A stretch of 64,000 nucleotides of DNA from Pascua guehoae (GCA_001600415.1 BCJX01000010.1:1027236-1091235), one strand, 5' to 3'; counted from the stretch's first letter, positions 36,882 to 49,431 are shown. Notes: generated by a model from the sequence alone, not told the origin. Program-made: numbers and translations.

Positions 36882-36953
36882 AGGTCCGACTGGGAATCGA
36901 ACCCAGATTACAAGAATCAGAATCTTGTGTACTAACCGTTATACGATCAGACC
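36882..36953 (-). tRNA. tRNA-Gln(CTG), intronless
   Basis: Minus strand: acceptor GGTCTGA/TCGGACC, D arm GTAT/GTAC, anticodon stem CAAGA/TCTTG, loop TTCTGAT (anticodon CTG), T arm CTGGG-TTCGATT-CCCAG. 72 nt. TTTTGTTTT follows within 30 nt as a likely terminator. Confidence 0.92.
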
Positions 36954-39594
36954 CCTTTATGTTGTTGTTCTTAGCCTATCGTGGGCGCTCAAGAGGGTGT
37001 CATAGTCATGAGGATGAGAGGTGAGTGTCAACGCTTGGATGATGAAGGGAATGTTGAAAGGACAGTCGAACAAGAAGAAGCAGCAGCATCCAGAGGTCTC
37101 CCCCGTACGACCGCCACTTTGAGCGTTACTTTTCTCTGCATTCACCTTCCCTGATCTCAGTCTTGCATACACCAACCACCGGCATCTCAGAAACAAGCTT
37201 GCTCACACACCTGTAGGGATGCTCGCGGACCCGTGTAGGCAAAAGCTTGTTTCTCAATTGCTACCTTTCCGGTTTCGTCTTGGTTTTGGGGTCGTCGGTT
37301 GCACCTGGACTCGTCGCGATCCCTGGAAGCCTCGAAGTGTATTCCAGCAAAGTGAATGCTGCCATACCTGCATTTTGGTCCAGCCGCATTCGGAACGGGA
37401 CGTCTAGCCATCAATCGTAAAGATGCCGGAAGGTGGCTCAAAGGATGGCGGGCGGAGTCACGTAAATACCGCCACACGCGTCTGGTCACGAGCCGTTCCG
37501 TAGCGCGAGGCGTTGGATTGTAGATGTATTGAAGGCCTGAAGGGGCCATATACCTCCGAAGACGGCCGCGGTTCGTCTCCGAAACTGGGAAACATGGCTC
37601 TGTTCAAGGCCCGCCTAGGACGACATGGCGCCGATGACGGCAGACGGCATTCACAGTGGCGCCACGGCATGCGCCACCCACCCACGCCACCGGACGGTGA
37701 CGGAACGGACAAAAGACGCCTCTCGTTTGGATTCCAGAGTTCGGACAGAGCCCAGAGTCCACATAGTTTACAGAGGCTGGCTTGGTCTTCACGTCGATGC
37801 CTGTCTCGGTACTGGTGGCTGGATGGTGAGACATTCTGATCATTAGACCACCTTTAGAGCGCACCTGGGACATTGGCTTGGGACGTGGCGTGTGGCGCGA
37901 CGTTGGCGACCACATGATGACTTATCGTACTACACTAGTCCACAGTAGTGCTGATTGCCTTGGACGCATGCCTGCATGCGTGTCCACTTTCCCGACTTTG
38001 CCGCTCGGAGCCGTACGGGCTGTGTTGTCGAGTCGGCTCACACGCATCTGCTTCTGCTTCTGCATCTGCGTCATGGCGATGCTGCAAATGCACCGCCGAG
38101 GTTTGTAACGATGATTGTCAACATGCTCGCTCGGCATGAGGACGCGTAACGCCTATCAATGTACCCGGCGCATCTCAGCGAGGAACGAGGATGTAGAGCT
38201 TGACTTGGGACCTGGGCACAGCAAAAATGACAATACGAAGATCTGGGGTTTGGTAGCGTCGATTGGGATCCACCTGGAAAGCAAAATTATCCTGCCCACC
38301 AGTGTAAATTCACCAAGCGAGGTACAGAGTTACGGCCTCGGCGATGGCGGGGGCCGAAGCTGAATAGACCACATGAAAGAGTCGTCATGCCCCGATCAGT
38401 CACCCCAGCTAGGCAGAGTCAGGCAGAGTCGACAACGCTTGCGTAGGGAGAATCCGTCACCAGCACGAACGGTCGCCGGTCGGCGCCGACCGCCAGCGTC
38501 ACCTATGACCTTTTCGCCGACGCCACCAGAGTCACACGCGTCACAGCCACCGCCCCAGCAGCCGTGCGCCTCTCCAACTTCCGTACTACATGTCTTGGCT
38601 TGGTTCCAAGCGACGACACTACGCCATGGTGCGCCAGCTAGCGCGCGTCACGACGTCAAATGTCGCAGGCTGCACTACCTGGACGCAGATCAACCCGGTC
38701 GACCGCAATGGGCAGCCTGGGTGTTCGTTCCCAATGCCCATTGTGTCAAAGGGTTGGAGGGTGACGAAGCCACAGAGTTGTGCAAAAACGAAAATTGGAG
38801 CCGAGCTAAAGCGAGCATGTCGAGGCAGTCTGTAGTGGAGAGCGGACAAAGTGCAAGGGCCGATTTGTAGCCACGCAGCCACGCAGGGACAAATAAAGCA
38901 GCCAATTTGATCATCCACCCCACCCCCACCCCCCCCACAGCCCTCGAGCCCTGCCCGAGAGCGAGACGATTAAGCATTCCACACCACCAGCCTGCCCCAG
39001 GCATGTGCTCTCTCTCTCCTTCCTGTCTGTTTGTCCGCCTTAGCCCCCATTGGTCAGCCCTTGGGCCCTTTGCCCCTGCCTCTTGCCCCTGCCCACCGCC
39101 ACTCGTCTTTTTTTTTATGGACGCCACCTGCTCTGACCCTTTGGAGTTTACCCTCTGTCGGCCTCCACCTACGCCATTCTCATGCCGCGCTCTGCCGCTG
39201 GGCGCTCTGTGGCCCTCGGCCACCCTTCTCAAACCCTCGGCCCCCATCGGCCTTTGATCCTTGCTGTTGGTCTGTCTCAGCTGTCAGCCCTTTACCACCG
39301 ACACTCTCAACTATCCTTGGGATTGATCAGACATATGTCTGACCACCGCGCACGGCCCGCACGGCCCCAACGTCCTCCCTCCTCGTCCATATTAGTAGCC
39401 CAAGGCTACGACAAGCACTGTCGACGCCCTCCTCTACTCACCTACTTTTCTCACAACTAGACTTTCTCATCAGTCGCAGGCAAACTCGACATTGTCTTGA
39501 CAGCGAACAACGTTCTACTTGAACTGGATCGACTCTCGCCACCACCAACTACAACCCCCCCTCCCCTTCCCTCCCTCCCTCCCCCCACACCACC
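36954..39594. other. Long intergenic region with pyrimidine-rich leader
   Basis: 2.6 kb without a supported gene. Frames near 38373-38870 and 38590-38835 are open but have no domain and overlap each other in different frames. From about 38910 to 39594 the plus strand is rich in C/T (CCCCACCCCC, TCCCTCCCTC) and leads to the next start codon. Confidence 0.45.
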
Positions 39595-40320
39595 ATGTCC
39601 GACCCCATCCTCCCCTCCATCAGGCGCCGCTTCACGCTGGCAAAGCACCGTCGCTCGAGCAGCTCATCATCTGGCGCATCCTCGGCATCGGGCATCCCCC
39701 CCTCGCCACCATTGCCCCGCTCGCCTGCCTCTACTAGCTTTTCGGGGACACCGCCCGCGTCGCCCGTGTCGGCGTCGATGATCTCGTCGCCCACATTAGC
39801 CCACGACAGCGACGTGATGGCCATGCTGTACCCCATGCCAAACCCTCACACCCGCGGCCACTCTCGGTCGTACTCGTACGCCCAGCCCGAAGAACCATTC
39901 ACGTCGCCGCGGATCGCCCCCTCGCCACCCATGGCGATGCCCTCGCGCGCGTCGTATGGGACGCAGCTCCCTCCTGTCCCTGCGCGCGCCGTCCCCGCAT
40001 GGCGCTCCAACCTCCTCTCCCTCGCGAGCAGCTATGGCTCGCTCGCAGATGCCGAACACAACCCCGAGGCCCGCGCCGCGCTCGACTCGGTCATCGGCCG
40101 CCTCGCAGACCCACGCATCACGGAGCGCCAGGCACTCGCCATCCTCCGCGCATACCTCGACAGTATCCACTCGTCCCAGCGCGGCGCACACCCCATGTCT
40201 GCTGCTGCCCCACCACGCACCCCCGCTACGCCCAGGTACGCCACGACATTCGAGTTTGACCGCGCCTTCACACGCGTCGCAGTCAACCGCCACCGCGACG
40301 TCTACGGCGTCGCAATCTGA
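39595..40320 (+). CDS. Hypothetical protein with Ser/Pro-rich N-terminus
   Basis: A single-exon frame of 241 aa starting in a good context (CACCACC-ATG) directly after a pyrimidine-rich leader. Residues 1-130 are low-complexity Ser/Pro/Ala, apparently disordered, with many SP sites. Residues 140-200 look folded and helical (WRSNLLSLASSYGSLAD, ARAALDSVIGRLADPRITER, QALAILRAYLDS). I do not recognise the family. Base composition and codon use match the neighbours. Confidence 0.6.
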   Translation: MSDPILPSIRRRFTLAKHRRSSSSSSGASSASGIPPSPPLPRSPASTSFSGTPPASPVSASMISSPTLAHDSDVMAMLYPMPNPHTRGHSRSYSYAQPEEPFTSPRIAPSPPMAMPSRASYGTQLPPVPARAVPAWRSNLLSLASSYGSLADAEHNPEARAALDSVIGRLADPRITERQALAILRAYLDSIHSSQRGAHPMSAAAPPRTPATPRYATTFEFDRAFTRVAVNRHRDVYGVAI

Positions 40321-42306
40321 TCCGTGTGACCGTTACCGACCGCGCGGGGCCGCTTCCATCCCCAAAGCCCGACTGCCGTCGTGGGTCAAGGACCGACGCG
40401 GTGGGGGTGTGGGGGATCGCCTTCTCCCTGTCGCCCTGACGCCCCAAGCCACCACCCGATCGCGCTCAGACACCGCCATTCTACCCTTTCTTTGTAAAAA
40501 AAACCAGGTGAGAAGCGAGCCCAAGTCCCCGAGTCCCAAATTCAAGCCCCTGGTTCCTCGGAGTGTCCTCGAGGCCTGTGCTGACTGCCCTCGCAGATTC
40601 TTACATCCCTAGAGGCTCACTGCCCTCCTCCACTCGCCGATATACCGACTATCGGCCTGTCTTAGACTTGCGCGACCTCCCCGCGCTCTTACATTATGTC
40701 TATAGTTCCAGTTCTCTTGCCTTGTTTGTTTCTACCTTTCAGTTGTACCATCTACGACCTTTAACACGTATACGACGACAATGCAACGATGTGCATCGGA
40801 TGGCGGGACGGCGGACTGAGCTTCTGACCAGTCGCACCTCTGGCATCCTCTGGGATGAGCAGCGTCAGGGCCCCGCAGCGAGCGAGGACGCACAGAGCAG
40901 CAGCCGTATCGACGGACCAATGTTTCGCGAAGCCTTCGAACCTTTGACATGTCTCTCTGACTTCTGCCCCTCATTACTTTACACCATGGCCTCCGCACCG
41001 AGGCTGTGCGTGCCTGTAACCCGTCACACGGAGGAGTGAAGCAGACGGGGAATAAGAGACCGAAGCGCAAGGTGAGTGGAGACGCTTGGCGTGACACTCG
41101 CGGTCCGTGGGGGTGCCTCGCGCCAATCTGATATTCTCTGATTCCAAAGAGATAACCCCCCTCATGACCCCTCTCGTGTCGCCCTCCACCGGCTATCGCA
41201 TGGTCGCATCCCGATCGGTCATGGGCGACGACGAATGGACCGCGTGTGGACGCACGGGGCTGCTCGGCTCTGTCATTGCGGCGATGGGATGAGGTGGTCC
41301 GCGTAATCGGGGACGGTGTTACTCAGCTGGCCGCTGGGCTGGCTGGGCTAGCTGGGGCCTGCAGCGACGGATCAAGCATGGATTGGGGTGAGTGTGTCGG
41401 TGGTTGGTTTATTGGCAATGTGTCAATGTGCGCATGCGCATGCGTCAGGCGTCGTGTACGTGTACAGCTAGCTCCACGGAGGTGTACACCTACACGCAGA
41501 TCGCCTCCCCACCGCGTGTGGGTACAGCCTGCAGAGCTGCAGTACTGCGGCCCTGCGGTGTTGTGTAGAGGCGTGGCCTGCTGCTGGCGAGCTGGCGATG
41601 ACCGCTCATGCATATCTTCACGCCAAGGTTGAACTCGTACGCGCATGAGCGACCATGAGTGCAATCCCGTAATGCCCGTCTTGCGGGTATGACGTGCGTA
41701 TGACGTGCATGTCGCCACCATGCCAAGCACCCCCGCGACGCGTTTGATTTCTCTTGATGAAAATAATTTGGGTCCGCTGTGTGCTGTGTGGGGTTGTGTC
41801 TTTTGCCACCCAAGTGCCGAGTGCCACACACTCACCATGATCGGCACCCCACGCATGCGCAGTAAACGTGGTATACGCGTGCACGGTTGTGTGTGCATGT
41901 GTGTGGATTGTTTATCACTGACTAGACTAGACACCCCCCCCATTGTGCTCTCTCTTTATACATTCAGTCCCCTCGTTTTTTCCTTGGTGTCGGCGGCGTC
42001 CTTCCTTCCTTGCCGCATTTCTTCATTCCATTCCATTCCCTTCCTTCCCTTGCCTTGCCTTCCCTCAACTCAGCCCGAGTCTTTGTATCCATCACTCTCT
42101 TCATCTTTCTCTCTCTCTCTCTCTCTCTCACCTTCCTTACATCTGTCCACCCACCCATCCATCCACCCACCCACCCCCCTCTCCCACCCATCATCTACTC
42201 CTTCTCCCTTCTCACTCTCACCCACTGTACGTTCATTCCTTGTCTCCTGCAGCAGCACACTCCCATTCCCCTTCACAGTTTCCTGCAACACACACATCAA
42301 CAACAC
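40321..42306. other. Intergenic with CT-rich leader of the next gene
   Basis: No supported gene. Short palindromic words (GCGCATGCGCATGCG near 41430, CTGCAGAGCTGCAG near 41530) and a (CT)n run at about 42107-42129 are present, followed by CACCCACC/CATCCATC repeats up to 42200. Confidence 0.45.
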
Positions 42307-43930
42307 ATGTCGTCCTCGCGGTCGGGGACACTCGCGGCGGACTCCCCGGCCTCTACCCCACTGGCGCTCACCCCCACCCACTCGGCCGCCACCCCGACCA
42401 TCACCGCTACCCCCCCACCGGGACCAGTCGAGTTTGTCTCCATCAACGGTGATCCTGCAGGACCCGTCGATCGCAGCGCCGACCCCGACCACGAGAGCGC
42501 ATTCGACCTCGAGATCAGCTACCAGTATTTTCTGAGCATCAAGGATGTGCGCATTTCACTTTGTTTGTCCATTGCCGGGATGCGGCGTTCGCCACCGCAC
42601 CACCCCTCCTGTGCACACATGGAGCAGTCCTCAAGTCATGACAGACACACTTCTGCGTCCTTCCCTACCTCTCCCCACCATCCGCCACGACTATCAGCTC
42701 ACACCACAGACTGAGATCCGATCGGGATGGGTCAGTCTCGTGTCCGGTGCGCTCGCTCACCGTGTCGTCCGAGTGTGAGCTTCGTGAATTTGTTGAGTTA
42801 GCTCACCCCGCAGGACCAGCCAGCGCCAGGCCAGCTTTCCGATCAACGAGACCACCATCTACCCGGTTGCCGACAGGGTGGCGCAAGAGGTACAAATCAC
42901 TCTCACTGCGCCTTCCTTCGTTTCACTCACAGTGCAGGAGTTCAGCCACATCCTTAAACGCATCAGCCCTCCCCTCGCCAATCTTGTCATTTGCCGCGCG
43001 ATCGACCTCGCCATCCCAGTGCTCCTCGACATTAAGGAAGGCGTCCCGTGGTTCAAAACTGGCCCCAAGAGACCAAATCCCAATGCGACAGGTGTGTGTG
43101 ATCACTACCGAGACGCACGCTCGCACCCACTCACAACAGTCTATAAGGCTTCGCGTCGTGGCCCAGGCATTGGCGGCTACTGCCGCTTCAACATCGGCGA
43201 GGACATGCTCAACCTGCCCGACGAGCCCCTGTCGCGCCCCGCAGTTTCGCACCCTCAAGGCATCGCCGTGCCCGCCACCGAACACAACAGTTGGACTGCC
43301 GGCGTGCCGCCCGTCTCTCTCGTTGTCAACCCACCCCCGACTGTCGCTTCGTGTTTGCCCCCAGCCGCAGCTCTTGCTACCTCCATCGCTGCAGCACACG
43401 CACAAACCTATTCCTGGTCTCTCCCCCACCAGCTGCTCAACACCGTCGGGGTCAACCGCGTCCTCTTCCCGCCGCCCAACGCCTACGTCCGCCCTCAGCA
43501 GTCATACTCTTTGACTGCTTTGCCTTCGTCTCCCTTGACTCCCATGTCTCCAACCGTGCCAGTCATTCCCCCGACCCCCAGCCCCGCTCCACGTCCCCCT
43601 TCAACTCCCGCACCACCACAGCCAAAGGCGACACGCCGCTCCCGCTCACGCACCCTCGCGGCCGACGGGGAGCCTTCAGACAAGCCGGCGCCGAAACGCC
43701 GCCAGCGCTCATCCACCACAACCTCGGGACGCAAGCGTCGTGTTAGTGAGGGTGATGTTGCTGCAGCCGGCGCGACGAGCTCAAGCAATGCTCTCCAAGG
43801 CGGTTCAACCAGCATGCCCGCTATCCTCGAGGAAGGTCAGGAAGACGACGCCGCCGACAAGAGTGCGGGCGCCCAGCCCAAACTCAACAGCCGCCAGGCC
43901 AAGAAGCGCCGCACAAGCAACGTGCTGTGA
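42307..43930 (+). CDS. Hypothetical, probably nuclear, Pro/Ser-rich protein
   Basis: Exon 1 (42307-42546) encodes a Ser/Thr/Pro-rich N-terminus ending with HESAFDLEISYQYFLSIKD. A small middle exon (LTPQTEIRSGW) lies near 42697-42729. The last exon runs from about 42814 to 43930 and carries a folded-looking part (QASFPINETTIYPVADRVAQ, FSHILKRISPPLANLVICRA, LAIPVLLDIKEGVPWFKTGP). A long Pro/Ser-rich tail follows, with basic clusters KPAPKRRQRSS, SGRKRR and AKKRR near the end that suggest nuclear localisation. I do not recognise the family. Exact intron borders between 42547 and 42813 are unresolved. Confidence 0.55.
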
Positions 43931-45741
43931 AAGTAGGCCGAGGACGAGTGACGAACCCCAGTGATGAACCTGAGTGACGAACCCCAGTAACGAACCCAAC
44001 AATGGCAACAGCCCGCGAGCCCGAACAATGACCGCGAGGGCGGGCTCGAAGAATTAATGTGCATGACGAACGCCAACGACGACGGCGAGGGCAGGACCCC
44101 AAGACATTGGCGTGCGACGAACCCGAACGATGAAAACAAGCCACTAACCCGAACGCTGGGGGCTAAGACAAGAGGGAAGAGTGCAAGGATGAACCGGTGC
44201 CAGTGTTATGTAGAACAGCCAAGGACGATACCCCCTTTGCGGTGCTATGTCTTCCTTATGCGAGATCCCTCCCCATGTGCTTTGCATGAGTACAGTGTTA
44301 ACGTGACGTCTGTGTATACGCTGCAGTTGCAACAAACAGCACGAATGTGCGCAGTATCAACCCTGCGGTCGAAGTAGGAGGTGAAACGCGTGTGTGTTTG
44401 TGATGGTGCCATGTCGGATTGGGTGTTTGTAACCGGCCATTGTTAGCAAGTGTGGTGCAGCAAAAAGGCAGCAGAGATCTGCAGAGCGCCCTGGCGTGGT
44501 CCAAACAACAGTCGTTAGTCACAACGATGTGAGCGTGAAGGAGGTGCAGGCGTGGGCGTGAACAGGAGGTGGTTTACCTGTAACGAACCGCCACACGTCA
44601 GGCACGCTTGATCAGTAGTTGCTCCACGCATTGTTCGCCCCTTGTCTCTCCACTCCCATCCCTGCTGTATGGACAGACGCAAAGAACTACAAAAAGAGTA
44701 GTATGTTTGTAAATGTGTGTTTCCAAAGATTGCCATGCTATTCCTAACGGAATGCATAGACGGTAGGATTGCTTTTTTTCAACCAGCAAATAGCTCGACT
44801 CGGTAGGTACCTCACTGTCAGAGCTTCTCACCCGTGCAAAAGGATACTATTAAGGTAGGCTGGACAGTTTTATGTGCGCAGATGGGCGGATATCGGCATT
44901 TGCGGAGTTTGGAAATTGGGACGATATGTGGCGAGGGGCCTGGGTGCTTGGGATGGTGGCTGGTGCAAAGCGAGCTGGGTTTGGGATGGCGTATGGCGTG
45001 CGTCGGGGGTTCGAATCCGGGATGAGGAGGCATTTCCACATTTCCACACCCCTGACACCCGGCCCATGCAGTGAGTGCCATGTGTTGTCAAGTCATTGTT
45101 CATGTCACTACTGTATCACTGTTTGAAACAACGCACATGCCTGCCACTCTCCAATCCACTCGCCACAGTCACAATCACCACAACACTACTGACCTACTGT
45201 ACTGTATGCGCCACTCACATACTGTACTCGCACCGATCAGCCCTCGGAACCCACCACCAAGTTGCAGACAGTGCAGGCGGTGCAGGCGGCACAGGCAGCA
45301 GTACACAGCGTCGTCGATGCTCTTGAGATTTACTACTGAAGCTTCTGACTTACCGCACTGACCACACTGCACCGCCCGCCAGTCGTCGTTCCCATCGACC
45401 TCGTCCTCAGCATCGTGCAACCTTACCTTCTTCCTTTGTCCACTCTTCTCTCTTTCCACTCCTCGATCCATCATCATTCCCACCCTTTCTCCATTGCTCT
45501 TACGCTTTTCCCTCTCACTCTCCGACTCGTTGCTTGCCTCGGCCTCTCTCATCGACCCCGTTGTCCACCGCTCGCCAATCACGCGGCGTGCAGCCTGTCT
45601 CGGTGTCTCGCGTACGCCACCTCACTCCCATTCACGCCTCCATCACCCTACACCCGAGCTCCCTCGCCTCGCCTGACCTCGTCTCGCCAGTCGTACAGCC
45701 TATCTGCGATCTCGCGACGCCACACCGGCCTTTACATCACC
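43931..45741. other. Intergenic, repeats and leader
   Basis: Apart from the minisatellite at 43947-43998 and looser copies of GACGAACCC up to about 44160, no feature is supported. A C/T-rich leader precedes the gene at 45742. Confidence 0.45.
43947..43998. repeat. 13-bp minisatellite, four copies
   Basis: Four head-to-tail copies of AGTGAYGAACCYS (the fourth begins AGTAACG) start 13 nt apart immediately downstream of the preceding stop codon. Looser derivatives (GACGAACCCGAACGATGA) continue to about 44150. Confidence 0.75.
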
Positions 45742-46647
45742 ATGGGAAACCGCATTTCGACCCAAACGCACACTCTGGATCCGGCCGACCAGCCTCGAAC
45801 AATCCGTCGGTCGTTTACCTTCCCCAAGGCATTTAGGGCCTACAAGCATCGTGCTCGCCACTGGCGGTCAAAGGCCTCTGGGGCTCCCACGGTTCCCCAG
45901 CCCCGCACGGTCGATGACCGGCAGCTTCGAACGTTTGACTCCCGCCAGCCCCGCACGGTTAACGATTGGCAGGTTGAAGCGTTTGACTCCCGCCGGCTGG
46001 GCACGGTTGACGACAGCCAGCTTGGCGCGTCCAACTACCCCTTCGGTACGGTTGTCGACCTCGACTCGGCCACCTGCACCACCTGCGGGGACGACACACG
46101 CACGCTCGACGACCCCCCCATGGACGACGAGTCGACTGCCGTACCCGCTCTCGATCATCGGATGTTCCCACACATCATGGACCTCATCTTCTCGTTTGCA
46201 CCGCGCAAGTCGCTTTTGGTACTCCGTCGCACGTCTTGGGAGATGTGCTACCGAGCGGATATTGAGCTGGCAAGACACGTCAAGCTAGTCCGCTGCACCT
46301 GTTTGAACCCTTCATGGAGCAAAGAAATTGAAACTCCCGACGGCGGCCTGCCCCTCTTCTACTCTATCGTGATGGACTGCGACGACCAGGACTTTGAGGG
46401 GGCCCCCCCTCACCCCTCCGACCCGCCCTCGAAGACTGTGTCCCGTGCGGCAGTGGTCTTTTCCAAGACGCGCGTATTGGATTATTGGTGGACAGACGGT
46501 GTGTTTACCAACCTATCATTGGTTGAGTACGGCATTTTCCAGCTGTTCACTGGCGTTGATTTGGGGGGCCACATCTGGGTATGTCTCTCCTCCCCCTCCC
46601 CCCCATCTCCTGGCCCTCAACCCCGCCGCCTCTTTTTCAACCGTTAG
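45742..46647 (+). CDS. F-box-like family member A, C-terminally truncated
   Basis: About 301 aa as read. The start MGNRIST fits an N-myristoylation signal (Gly2, Ser6). Residues 50-95 contain imperfect 11-13-residue repeats of the type RTVDDRQL / RTFDSRQP. The family core is LDHRMFPHIMDLIFSFAPRK followed by SLLVLRRTSWEMCYRADIEL, a degenerate F-box-like helix set. EIETPDGGLPLFYSI and the A-x-VVFxKTRVLD block follow. A GTATGT donor-like site follows HIW at 46579, but the second half found in the other members (VRYTLV...EYIEQ.G.DRFDWE) is absent downstream. This looks like a shortened paralog. The F-box role (SCF substrate adaptor) is inferred from motif shape only. Confidence 0.6.
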   Translation: MGNRISTQTHTLDPADQPRTIRRSFTFPKAFRAYKHRARHWRSKASGAPTVPQPRTVDDRQLRTFDSRQPRTVNDWQVEAFDSRRLGTVDDSQLGASNYPFGTVVDLDSATCTTCGDDTRTLDDPPMDDESTAVPALDHRMFPHIMDLIFSFAPRKSLLVLRRTSWEMCYRADIELARHVKLVRCTCLNPSWSKEIETPDGGLPLFYSIVMDCDDQDFEGAPPHPSDPPSKTVSRAAVVFSKTRVLDYWWTDGVFTNLSLVEYGIFQLFTGVDLGGHIWVCLSSPSPPSPGPQPRRLFFNR

Positions 46648-47327
46648 TTTGCACGAGCAACACATATTGTAGCGAGGTCACGTCTGCCCGTAGATACCTA
46701 TAGCCTTTGAAGTATTTTGTTGTTTCCCTGGCACCATGACCACTGCGGGCAAATTATCCACCACAACTGTATTCTCGCGTTCGCCTTCATGGCAAGTGGT
46801 GCACCACACACAACCCCTCCCAGCACCTGTAGGCCCCACTCGCAACGGATCCCCACCGATCAGCAGAGAGGCTTCAGAGCGAGCAGATGGCAGATGGTGA
46901 TAGCACGCATGCACGCCACGCGGGTGTGAATATGTGAATATATCCCACATGATCCCACATGCCATGCCCCACAGTGCTCCTGCGCCCTAAACGTGTTTGA
47001 CAGGTGGCGCCCAGCCAAGGTGAGGCCAGCAGGCGTACCTTCTTCCTTCCTTTCTTCCTTGCTCCACTCTCCTGCATTCCTTGACCTTTGTCGTATCTCG
47101 ACACTTCCTCATCATCATCCTCTTTACATCCATCACTATTCTCTCCTCACTCCTCACGTCCTTGTTTCCTCCACTCCCCAACAACCCAGTGACCTCGGTC
47201 CTCCCAAAGAATCCGTCCCTCGTCGTTCACCCCTCCTCGCAACATCCTACCTTCCTCAAACCGTCCGTTCTGCTATTCTCATCATTCCAGCCGTCCTCGC
47301 CACCTCAACCTTCCTCCTTGCACCGCC
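46648..47327. other. Intergenic and CT-rich leader
   Basis: No trace of the missing second half of member A could be recognised. From about 47035 the plus strand is pyrimidine-rich up to the next start codon. Confidence 0.45.
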
Positions 47328-48886
47328 ATGAACGACGGAACGCCGGTTCCCACCTCGACTCTCGGTCCAAGTGACGAGGCTCCCATGATCGGCGAGCACA
47401 ACGAGCCTACCACCGACGAAGGCTCCAAGGGCGACGATCCCTCGGCTGTTGACGATCCCTCTACGGCCGGCAGGCGCTCCACTATCGACCTACCTCCCGT
47501 AGACGACCTACCTCCCGTAGACGACAAGGCCCCCGCCACCGACGACGTCTCGAAAGTTGACGATCCCTCCACAGTGGGGCGGTGTTCCAGTCTCAACCTG
47601 CCTTCTGCAGATGACCAGGGACCCGCCATCGATGACGTCTCGAAAGCTGACGATCCCTCCGCAGTGGGGCCGCCCGGCACTATCAACCAGTCCACGCTCG
47701 ATAAGGCGCGCGGCGCGGAAACCGCTCCGGCTCTGGACCACCAGATGTTCCCCCACATCATGGATCTCATCGTATCGTTTGCGCCTCGCGCGTCGCTTCT
47801 CGTCCTTCGTCGCACCTCGTGGGAAATGTGCAACCTGGCCGACACTTTGCTGGCCCGCCACGTCATTCTGTGCGAGGGTGACTACGCCTTCCCGGAATAT
47901 GTCGACGGTGGCAAGCACCAATGGCTGCCAGAAATCACCACACCGGAAGGCGGTTTGCCCCTCTACTATTCCCTTCGAAGGAACTTCAAGATAGCCGATT
48001 TCGATATGGCCGCCTCCAAGAACGCCAAGAACGTGGCGCGAGCTGAAATGGCATTTGCCAAAACGTCCTCGTTTGAGATGGCCATGGATATCGCATTTGA
48101 TGAACTGCCCAGGTACCAGGGCGAGATCTTGAGTCTTTTCACGAGCATCAAGGATATCAAGGTGAACACCGACTGCTGGATCCGAGGCCGCGACATGGCA
48201 CAAATGGTAGGGACCCAGTTGTCCCTTACGTCGCCGCAAGTCTTTATGATTACGGTAGACGGCGATTGGAATGCCACCGATGTGCCAGAAGGTATCGAAG
48301 GAGTGACGCGGACTACAGTATTGCTCAGAGGTGGGTGGGGGTTTTGAGTGCCTTTTAGTGTTGGTCTCACTCGTCACCAGAAACGACAGATATGTCCGAG
48401 CACATGCAGTTTGCAGTCTGCGGAATCGATCATCCAACATCGTTGCTCGAGGTCGTTCTCCTCTTCGACGCCGGATTATTTGGCCTGCACGATAGCGATT
48501 ATCTGCCAAGCTCCTTTCACCCGTTGGGCTTCGTCACACAAACGATGGAAAATGCCCTGCCGCATCTTTCATCCGTTCGCTACACGCTCGTGGATCTCGC
48601 CCGCGTTCCCCCAAAGTGTCTGAACTTGGAGAATGAACTCGACGCCCCTCCGCTGGCAGCTGCTCCGGCTACGGCTGGTCTCGAGGATCCTCTCATCGAG
48701 ACTCTCGTCGAAACTGCATTCTACACCAAACTCGAAAGAATGCTCCGGCAGGCGTACCCTCACTCGGACGAGGACGTCAAGATTCGACTCGAAGCTGTCA
48801 AGGTCATCACGCAGGACGAGTACATTGAACAAGTTGGGCGCGATCGATTCGATTGGGAGAGGACGTTTTTCCTTGATGACCCGTGA
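47328..48886 (+). CDS. F-box-like family member B (intact)
   Basis: Two exons, 47328-48330 and 48381-48886, join in phase 1 to give 502 aa. The acidic N-terminal 130 residues contain tandem repeats built on DDVSKxDDPSxVG. The core follows: LDHQMFPHIMDLIVSFAPRA, LLVLRRTSWEMCNLADTLLA, then EITTPEGGLPLYYS, AEMAFAKTSSFEMAMD, and LSLFTSIKDIKV. After the intron the C-terminal half has VVLLFDAGLF, LGFVTQTMENALPHLSSVRY, FYTKLERMLRQAYPHSDEDV and ITQDEYIEQVGRDRFDWE. This is the best reference copy for the local family. Function is unknown; the F-box likeness is inferred. Confidence 0.78.
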
Positions 48887-49431
48887 CCATCATCCAATCG
48901 ATATTACACCGTCCCATGTTCATCCTTTTGGTCTAGTTCATGTACACACGTACCTCTGTTGTTGACCCTCGTCACCAAACGTTCCCCACTTTCACGACAG
49001 GATAGGGTCCTGCAGGCTGTGCTCTATGTGAAGACTTTGATGCATGTTCGCCAGGCGCCGTGATCAGGCAAGACCCTGCGGCCTGTGCGGCTTGGGACGG
49101 CCTCTGATGCCGACTTGTCACCCCACATCTTTGACAGGATTACAAGGTTCCGCAATTCCGCACCTCGTACCCGATCGTTTGAACAATGTTCCCCACATCA
49201 CCTTTGTTCCGCTTTTTGCCACTCGACGTCATCCGCCAGGCACGGCCACGTCCACCCCAAGTCTTCCTCCTTCAAGTGACCCACTTATCACTTCCCAACT
49301 CTCGCTCTCATCCAATCTTTCTCTTCTCTCATGAACCATTCCCGCACTCCCGACTCGCCGCTCCTCACTCCTTCATCCTTTCATTTTTAACAACTCCTCA
49401 AGCACCAGCACGCAGTCTTTTTCGCATCACT
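48887..49431. other. Intergenic and leader of member C
   Basis: A pyrimidine-rich stretch at about 49200-49400 precedes the first ATG of member C. No other feature is supported. Confidence 0.45.

Noticed and set aside
38373..38870. A 165-codon plus-strand frame and an overlapping frame at 38590
   Set aside because: The two compete in different frames, neither has a domain or splice support, and the composition is like the non-coding surroundings.
40563..41039. A 158-codon plus-strand frame after the gene at 39595
   Set aside because: No domain, no leader or start context, and it lies where the 3' untranslated region of the upstream gene is expected.
45003..45030. A GGTTCGAATCC B-box-like word suggesting a tRNA
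   Set aside because: The flanking bases cannot form a T stem, and no A box or acceptor stem is found upstream.
47508..48509. A 333-codon minus-strand frame
   Set aside because: It is antisense to family member B and spans its real intron; the shared repeats make it look ordered.
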